A stretch of 6,882 bases of DNA from positions 1 through 6,882 of the forward strand of contig QHVX01000297.1 of the NCBI GenBank assembly GCA_003222375.1, given 5' to 3'. Both the position numbers and the translations under genes were made by a program. Shown here piece after piece: positions 1 through 4,489 of this stretch. Source of the DNA: Acidobacteriota bacterium. GTDB lineage: Bacteria; Acidobacteriota; Thermoanaerobaculia; Gp7-AA8. How positions within the stretch are numbered: the first letter of the stretch is position 1; each line of letters opens with the position of its first letter. Below the pieces are notes generated by a model. It saw only the letters and a program-made list of their open reading frames with translations, did no database searches and had not been told where the DNA came from.

Positions 1-1170
1 CGGGCTGCACAGAAACGCCTTCCGCGGGTGGTGTTCGACTACATCGACGGTGGTGCCGACGCCGAGTGGACCATGCGCGAAAACGCGCGCGTGTTCGACG
101 ACGTCATGCTCCGGCCTCGTTCGGCCGTGGCCACACCGGGCGTCGATCTTCGAACCACTGTGCTCGGAGCGACGATCGACCTTCCATTTCTTCTGGCGCC
201 GGTCGGCAGCTCCCGGCTTTTTTATCCGCGTGGCGAAGAAGTTGCCGCGCGTGTCGCAGGCGATGCCGGCACGATCTACGCGCTTTCGACGTTGTCGGGC
301 TGCGCTGTCCGCGATGTCAAGGCGGCCACGCGCGGGCCGGTGTGGTATCAGCTCTATCTCATCGGAGGCCGCGATGTGGCGACCGCCGGCATCGAACGCG
401 CGAAAAACTGCGGCTGTTCCGCGCTGGTCGTGACCGTCGACACGCCCGTCGCGGGAATGCGCGAACGCGACATACGCAACGGCACTCGAGAGCTTGTGTC
501 GGGCGCGCCGTTCACCATGTTGCCTCATGCTTTTCAATTTCTCGCACGCCCGCGCTGGTTTGCCGCGTTTCTACGCGACGGCGGTTTGATGAGCTTTCCG
601 AACATCGTCTTGGAGAGTGGCGCAATGCCGTATGCGGATGTTGGCGCGGCACTCGAGCAGTCAATGGTGTCGTGGGACGATTTCAAGTGGATCCGTGAAG
701 CCTGGCAAGGTCCCATCGTTGTGAAAGGTGTGCACACAGCCGATGATGCTCGCCGCGCCATCGATCACGGCGCGGCCGCGCTTGTCGTTTCGAATCATGG
801 TGGGCGACAACTCGACGGCGTCGCACCGACGCTGCGCGTGTTGCCGGAGGTGATCGCGGCCACCAGGGATCAGGCCGAGGTTCTTCTCGATGGGGGCATT
901 CGAAGAGGCAGCGATGTTGTGAAAGCCCTTTGCGTCGGCGCTCGCGCGGTTCTCATCGGGCGCGCCTACGCTTACGGTCTGGGCGCGGCGGGCGGGGCGG
1001 GCGTCGCGCGGGCGATCGATATCCTCCGGTCGGGGATTGTTCGCACGATGAAATTGCTCGGGTGTTCTTCAGTTCGAGATCTCGACCGATCGTTCGTCCA
1101 TATACCTGCCGAGTGGCTCAACGATCGTGCAAACGACTCGCAAACAAATGGCCACTCTCCCAAATCTTAG
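1..1170 (+). CDS. FMN-dependent alpha-hydroxy acid dehydrogenase/oxidase (LldD-like), 5' partial
   Basis: This enzyme oxidises an L-2-hydroxy acid (lactate, glycolate, mandelate type) to the 2-oxo acid using FMN. The frame is open from base 1, and the codons before the GTG at 28 encode a conserved lead-in (QKRLPRVVFDYIDGGAD), so the true start lies left of the window and GTG 28 is not the start. Counting that GTG as residue 1, family active-site residues are in place: Tyr5, Tyr110 (QLYL), Asp138 (TVDTP), Arg145, Lys233 (VVKGV), and His257 and Arg260 in SNHGGRQLD. The FMN phosphate site follows (LLDGGIRRGSDV, GARAVLIGR). The central segment around residues 160-195 (PRWFAAFLRDGG) corresponds to the variable, often membrane-associating loop of the lactate and mandelate dehydrogenase branch. 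The C-terminal tail after LDRSFVHIPAEWL is short and polar. Substrate and electron acceptor cannot be read from the sequence. Family assignment is very secure; the lldD symbol is withheld. Confidence 0.95.
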   Translation, partial: RAAQKRLPRVVFDYIDGGADAEWTMRENARVFDDVMLRPRSAVATPGVDLRTTVLGATIDLPFLLAPVGSSRLFYPRGEEVAARVAGDAGTIYALSTLSGCAVRDVKAATRGPVWYQLYLIGGRDVATAGIERAKNCGCSALVVTVDTPVAGMRERDIRNGTRELVSGAPFTMLPHAFQFLARPRWFAAFLRDGGLMSFPNIVLESGAMPYADVGAALEQSMVSWDDFKWIREAWQGPIVVKGVHTADDARRAIDHGAAALVVSNHGGRQLDGVAPTLRVLPEVIAATRDQAEVLLDGGIRRGSDVVKALCVGARAVLIGRAYAYGLGAAGGAGVARAIDILRSGIVRTMKLLGCSSVRDLDRSFVHIPAEWLNDRANDSQTNGHSPKS

Positions 1171-1177
1171 CGAGGTC

Positions 1178-3631
1178 TCATCTGACGGTCGCCGGGCTTC
1201 GTGCCCGGCGACCTTGTTTCTCTATGGCTTCACACACTGCTGACCTGGCGTCGCATCGTGCGGAACGTGAGCGGTGAACACGACGACCGGCGCGCTCACG
1301 TTTTCGCAGCCGTCGACTGCTGTCATGATCAGCGAGTAGGTGCGACCTGCCGGATCTGTTCCGGCTCGCATCGTAGACGCAGTCGTTGACGGTGTTGCCG
1401 TCGCCGTTTTCTCCCGGGTGATCCGCGCAGGGTGCATCGTCGCACTGACTCGAGACACAACTGATGGTCGCCGCCGTCGGATGGGGATCGCAGGCGTCAA
1501 CGATCTGAACCGACCCCGTGACGTTGTTGATGTAAACGTACTTCCCGTTGGCTGGCCAGAGGCAAATGGCGTTATCCGGTCCGGGGATGATTGTGGGAGG
1601 CGTCGTGTCCACAGTCCGCACCGTTTGTACGCACGAGGATGAGTTTCCCGCCGCGTCGGTAGCTATCCAGGTGCGCGTGATCGTCACGGTGCCGCCGCAG
1701 CCGGGCACGCTGACATCTGCGAAGCTGACCGTCGGGGTCGAGCAGTTGTCGACCGCCGTTGCCATGCCTGTCGACGATGGGCTGGTGTTAGCCGGACATT
1801 CGAGGACGACATTCGCCGGACACGTGATCGCCGGCGGCGTTGCGTCGACCACCGTCACCGTCGCCTGACAGGAGGCGGAGGCGCCCTTGTTGTCAGTGAC
1901 CGTCAACGTGACCCCGGTCGTACCGAGGCTGAATGGACCGGCCGGGGAGAGCTGGAGCGTGATCGGATCGCCGTCGGGATCGGACGAACCGCCGCCGATC
2001 GCGGAGGCACTCACATTCGCGACGCATTGTGCGTTGGCATTCACCGTCACGTTCTTGCAGACTGCAACCGGTGGATGATTGTGCACGAACTCCACAGATC
2101 CGATGTCGCGAAATGCTCCATCTGGCCGCGGTACTCCTCGCTGATCGACGGCCGGTGTCCCCAGCATCGACGCGTCAACCGCCGGACTGGTTAGCGCTGG
2201 CTTGTGTGTGCGCGTAGGCCCATCGTTGTTGGCCAGCGCGCCGAGCTGCGGATCGGCCGTTGATGTGATCGATCCAGTAAAGCCGCTCTGCGATTCGATC
2301 AGATTATCGGTGCCGTTCGCAGTCTGAGCGCCGCCCGCGCGGGTGGAGCCCTTCAGATCGTTGGCGCTCGACGAATTGGCGAGGATCGTTCCGTTGATCG
2401 TCGCGTTGGCGGTGCCGCCGTCGCCGAGATTGTAGACACCGCCGCCCTGGTCCGCGACGTTTCCGCTGAAGGTCGCGGCGAGCACGGTGAGAGTACCGTT
2501 GCGGTTGAAGATGCCGCCGCCCAGACCCTGGCCGGCGGCGCCATTTCGACCGCCAGCTCCGCCGTGCGCGGAGTTCGCGCTGAATGTGCTGTTGGTGACG
2601 ATCACCATTCCGCCATGGTTGAACACCGCGCCGCCCATCCCCCCGCCTCCGCCTCCGCCCCCACCGGGCGTGGTGATTTCGCCGCTGCTCGCGCCATTTC
2701 CACCGTTGCCGGCGCCGAATCCGCCCGCCGCGCCGGCGCCTGCCGGCTGTCCGGTCTGGCCGCCTCCGCCTCCACCTCCGCCTCCTCCAAATCCGCCTGA
2801 GCCGGCACCGCAAGCAGGACTGTTGGCGCAGCCTCCGCCACCGCCGCCCGCTCCGCCGAAACTAGCATTGCCACCGGCACTGCACGGGTCTCCGCCTTTG
2901 CCTCCGCTCGCACCGCCTCCCGCTCCGCCCGTACCGCCGATGTCAAAGGCGGCGTCTGCGCCCGTCGGCGCTCCACCGGCGCCGGCAGTTCCGCCGCCGC
3001 CGCTGCCGCCGCGCGGGAATGTGTCGAAGATCGCGGACTGCGGGCCGCCGTTGCCGCCGGTGGCCTGATTCGATACGAGCGTCGTCTTCACGATCTCGAC
3101 TGTGCCCTCGTTGAAAATCGCGCCGCCCAGTCCCGCTCCACCGCCGCCGGTGCCGCCGCGATGCGTGGCTCCACCGTCGAAGCCCATCGCGACGCCGTTG
3201 GCGAGAGTGACGTTCCTCAACCGTAACGTGCCGCCGCTGGCAACGTAGAAGATTCGAAGTCGCGACACTCCTGCATTGCGCGAGATCGTGAGCAGCGGCG
3301 CAGCGGCGCCGTCAATGGTGATGTCAGTGGTAATCGACAGCGCCGACGGCCCGAAGGTCGAGTTGCTGACGCTCGAGAGCTCGATCGTCGCGCCGGCGAG
3401 CGACGGAGCGAAAACGATCGAATCGGCGCCGCTTCCGGTCTGACCGAGGTCAGTCATGCTGTCGGCATTGGCGGCGGCGACGGCCTCACGCAGCGTCACG
3501 AGGCCGTTGCCGGAGATCGTATCGTCGGCCGCTGAATTGACCGTGAGGGTCGCGGCGTCTGCCGTGGCCACTCCCGCGAACGCGATGAGAATCCATTGCA
3601 GGCTCAATCTCGATCGGCGAAGCAAAGTCAT
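1178..3631 (-). CDS. Secreted Gly-rich beta-helix protein (CSLREA / choice-of-anchor Q / HYR-like), C-terminus frameshifted
   Basis: This is an exported surface or extracellular protein of unknown role. It starts at ATG 3631, preceded by AGGGGG five bases away. Residues 1-26 form a signal peptide (basic start, hydrophobic LQWILIAFAG, cleavage motif ADA). Residues 29-57 match the CSLREA-type start of predicted beta-helix proteins, with TLREAVAAANAD. Residues 95-460 look like right-handed beta-helix rungs: three start with G(L/M)GG(A/G)(I/V)FN at 167, 331 and 369. A Gly-rich stretch of about 140 residues (191-330) separates the first two. Residues 461-515 resemble the choice-of-anchor Q ending (TSPAVDA, VDQRGVPRPDGAFRDIGSVEF). 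Three Cys-containing immunoglobulin-like or HYR-like modules follow (about 518-596, 597-675, 676 onward; the motif ATDAAGNSSSC lies in the second). After about residue 755 this frame becomes Arg-rich nonsense (18 Arg in 62), whereas the expected ending lies in another minus frame. Domain family calls are by eye. Confidence 0.85.
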   Translation of the reverse strand: MTLLRRSRLSLQWILIAFAGVATADAATLTVNSAADDTISGNGLVTLREAVAAANADSMTDLGQTGSGADSIVFAPSLAGATIELSSVSNSTFGPSALSITTDITIDGAAAPLLTISRNAGVSRLRIFYVASGGTLRLRNVTLANGVAMGFDGGATHRGGTGGGGAGLGGAIFNEGTVEIVKTTLVSNQATGGNGGPQSAIFDTFPRGGSGGGGTAGAGGAPTGADAAFDIGGTGGAGGGASGGKGGDPCSAGGNASFGGAGGGGGGCANSPACGAGSGGFGGGGGGGGGGQTGQPAGAGAAGGFGAGNGGNGASSGEITTPGGGGGGGGGMGGAVFNHGGMVIVTNSTFSANSAHGGAGGRNGAAGQGLGGGIFNRNGTLTVLAATFSGNVADQGGGVYNLGDGGTANATINGTILANSSSANDLKGSTRAGGAQTANGTDNLIESQSGFTGSITSTADPQLGALANNDGPTRTHKPALTSPAVDASMLGTPAVDQRGVPRPDGAFRDIGSVEFVHNHPPVAVCKNVTVNANAQCVANVSASAIGGGSSDPDGDPITLQLSPAGPFSLGTTGVTLTVTDNKGASASCQATVTVVDATPPAITCPANVVLECPANTSPSSTGMATAVDNCSTPTVSFADVSVPGCGGTVTITRTWIATDAAGNSSSCVQTVRTVDTTPPTIIPGPDNAICLWPANGKYVYINNVTGSVQIVDACDPHPTAATISCVSSQCDDAPCADHPGENGDGNTVNDCVYDASRNRSGRSHLLADHDSSRRLRKRERAGRRVHRSRSARCDARSAVCEAIEKQGRRARSPATVR
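1187..1213 (+). terminator. Intrinsic terminator-like hairpin between convergent genes
   Basis: A perfect 11-bp inverted repeat (GGTCGCCGGGC, loop TTCGT, GCCCGGCGACC) begins 16 bases after the stop of the FMN enzyme. On the plus strand it is followed by a moderately T-rich run (TTGTTTCTCT), so it fits a Rho-independent terminator for the plus-strand gene. Read from the minus strand it lies 8 bases beyond the TAG at 1222-1224 that would end the frame-corrected surface protein, but the bases after it on that side are not T-rich. It may stop transcription from both sides, more weakly for the minus strand. Confidence 0.75.
1222..1371 (-). pseudogene. True C-terminal end of the secreted protein, displaced by a frameshift
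   Basis: In a second minus-strand frame, from about base 1368 down to TAG 1222-1224, the translation reads as the natural end of the last immunoglobulin-like module: RAGTDPAGRTYSLIMTAVDG, then CENVSAPVVVFTAHVPHDAT and a short tail. This pattern (RAGTDPAGRTY, TAxDGCxN, VPHD) is typical of the closing strand of such HYR-like modules, while the main frame gives Arg-rich low-complexity sequence over the same bases. Restoring it needs one base fewer, or two more (or an equivalent larger indel), near 1365-1390. The corrected protein would be about 803 residues and would end just before the hairpin at 1187-1213. The shift may be a real mutation or a sequencing or assembly error; no obvious slippery sequence is present. 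Confidence 0.7.
2639..2788 (-). repeat. GGC/GGAGGC-rich low-complexity tract in the Gly-rich coding region
   Basis: The part of the secreted-protein gene encoding Gly runs contains near-repeats of GGCGGA and GGCGGT units, densest at 2639-2665 and 2761-2788. On the coding (minus) strand these are purine-rich with many GG to GGGGGG runs, and the transcript carries the same G runs. They encode runs of nine or ten glycines. Such tracts are prone to slippage and could form two-tetrad or larger G-quadruplex structures; that is inference. The repeats are imperfect at codon level, as expected from selection for glycine rather than a recent DNA expansion. Confidence 0.6.
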
Positions 3632-3636
3632 GTCAA

Positions 3637-3642
3637 CCCCCT
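3637..3642 (-). promoter_or_regulatory. Shine-Dalgarno of the secreted protein
   Basis: AGGGGG on the minus strand lies five bases before ATG 3629-3631. The signal peptide begins exactly at this ATG, so it fixes the start of the secreted protein. Confidence 0.7.
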
Positions 3643-3718
3643 GGTGTTAGATCCGCCACAGGAAGCCGCGCGCAGCGCAGCCTCTCACTTTGATTTTGAG
3701 GAATTCGTGTGGGCGGAG

Positions 3719-3724
3719 TTTATA
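3719..3724 (-). promoter_or_regulatory. Candidate -10 box for the secreted protein
   Basis: TATAAA occurs on the minus strand, about 87 bases before the start of the secreted protein and just past the stop of the amidohydrolase relic. It stands out in an otherwise GC-rich stretch. No convincing -35 hexamer is found 16-18 bases upstream (the bases there read GGCGCA), so this is only a weak candidate. Confidence 0.2.
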
Positions 3725-3733
3725 CCCAGCGGG

Positions 3734-3883
3734 TCAGTTTGTGCGCCGCACCAGGTCATTCCTGACCACTTCGCCATCCTTCATCACGAATCGAACTCGC
3801 TCGAGCTCGGTGACGTCGGCGAGCGGATCTCCGGCGACGGCGATGTGCGACGACGGCGGTCTCACGTGGATTGCATAACGCGA
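3734..3883 (-). pseudogene. Amidohydrolase C-terminal remnant
   Basis: The minus strand encodes a short piece ending in TGA at 3734-3736 whose core reads HIAVAGDPLADVTELERVRF, then VMKDGEVVRNDLVRR. This is the characteristic last beta-strand region of metal-dependent amidohydrolases (imidazolonepropionase/prolidase-like), where an ADIVAV-GDPL-DV-L--V-FVMK-G-VVR pattern closes the composite beta-sandwich after the TIM barrel. The frame is closed by TAG at 3884-3886, and no barrel, HxH metal site or other catalytic residues occur upstream, because the VOC gene begins there. About 38 residues are recognisable; the residues before HIAVAG (such as IHVRPPSS) do not match the family. I interpret it as the relic of a deleted gene. 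It is unlikely to be translated, since it has no start codon with a ribosome site. Confidence 0.7.
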
Positions 3884-3970
3884 CTAGTGCGACCGTCGTC
3901 GCCGCGGCAGGCACATCGATCGCCTCGGCGCCTTAATCGACGCCTTTACGCTGGCGCCGTTCAATATCAA

Positions 3971-4414
3971 TTAGCGCGAGGCGCGCCTCGAGGTTTTGGC
4001 GCTCGCTTTTCTCGCGGGTTTCGCACGCTTCCCCGAAGTCGTCTTCTTTGACGCCGCGGCTCTGGCCCGCCGTTTCGCAGGCTGCCACAGCGCCACAGTG
4101 TTGCCGTCGGGATCGGCGAAGATGGTGAACCATCCCATTCCCGGCACTTCCTGCTTCGACTTGTAGATCTGACCGCCGCCCTTGCGGATCAGCTCTTCTT
4201 TGGCGCTGAGGTCGTCGACGTTGACGTAGTTGGTGACGCCGGTCGGCATCTGCTGCTCGGGCGAGAGCGCGAAGATTCCGCCGACGCCGTCAATCATCGT
4301 GTAGCCCGGCATGGCCTCGTTGAACTTCCAGTCGAAGATGCGTCCATAAAACGATTGCAGGCGCTTGGGGTCGCGGGTAGTCCACTCCACGTGTTGAATC
4401 ACATTCTTTGGCAT
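3971..4414 (-). CDS. VOC-family (glyoxalase/bleomycin-resistance fold) protein with basic C-terminal tail
   Basis: This is a small cytoplasmic protein of the vicinal oxygen chelate superfamily, closest in style to COG3324, the lactoylglutathione-lyase-related group. From the preferred start at 4414, features include HVEWTTRDPKRLQSFYGRIF (first beta-alpha-beta-beta-beta unit), TNYVNVDDL (second unit) and PGMGWFTIFADPDGNTVALW. The His in HVEW matches a usual metal ligand. The position that is Glu in classic glyoxalase I (after DPDGN) is Ala, and the second-unit His is not evident, so metal-dependent glyoxalase activity is doubtful. The last 34 residues are Lys/Arg/Ala/Ser-rich (15 basic) and resemble a histone H1-like tail. 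Two tandem ATGs occur: GGAGG ends two bases before the first (4417) but five before the second (4414), so I prefer the second. It lies 75 bases downstream of the cyclic-di-GMP gene and may be co-transcribed with it. Its substrate is unknown. Confidence 0.9.
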   Translation of the reverse strand: MPKNVIQHVEWTTRDPKRLQSFYGRIFDWKFNEAMPGYTMIDGVGGIFALSPEQQMPTGVTNYVNVDDLSAKEELIRKGGGQIYKSKQEVPGMGWFTIFADPDGNTVALWQPAKRRARAAASKKTTSGKRAKPARKASAKTSRRASR

Positions 4415-4418
4415 CATT

Positions 4419-4424
4419 CCCTCC
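4419..4424 (-). promoter_or_regulatory. Shine-Dalgarno of the VOC gene
   Basis: GGAGGG on the minus strand precedes two adjacent ATG codons. Spacing from GGAGG is two bases to the first and five to the second, which favours the second ATG (4412-4414) as the start. Confidence 0.65.
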
Positions 4425-4489
4425 AGTTTGCGCGGACGTTGATATCACAAATGCTGGCGGCTCGCGTCCCGGCGGCGTGGTCCGCAACG

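Noticed and set aside
50..698. Two plus-strand open frames inside the FMN enzyme gene
   Set aside because: They overlap the real frame, are rich in Arg, Ser and Cys as expected of shifted high-GC frames, and show none of the family motifs.
2304..2976. Arg-rich and Ala-rich open frames on the minus strand within the Gly-rich region
   Set aside because: They are out-of-frame readings of GGC/GGA-rich codons, with extreme composition and no start signals. The real frame has a signal peptide and domain order.
2487..3068. Plus-strand open frame encoding a very Pro-rich protein with long PPPP runs
   Set aside because: It is the antisense shadow of the Gly-rich region (GGC codons read as GCC or CCG/CCC on the other strand). 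It has no ribosome site and no domain, and it disappears where the Gly codons end.
3977..3990. Perfect 14-bp palindrome CGAGGCGCGCCTCG at the end of the VOC gene
   Set aside because: It has no loop, lies in Arg-rich codons of high GC, and is not followed by a T run on the minus strand. Chance in GC-rich codons is sufficient, so it is not called a terminator or operator.
3596..4051. Plus-strand open frame of about 150 residues across the gap between the secreted protein and the VOC gene
   Set aside because: It runs antisense to the signal peptide, the amidohydrolase relic and the VOC tail. It shows no recognisable domain and no Shine-Dalgarno, and high GC explains the open frame.
3933..4133. 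Minus-strand open frame of 66 residues overlapping the VOC C-terminus
   Set aside because: It is a shadow of the VOC gene in another frame: it ends shortly past the VOC stop and lacks an independent ribosome site or conserved features.
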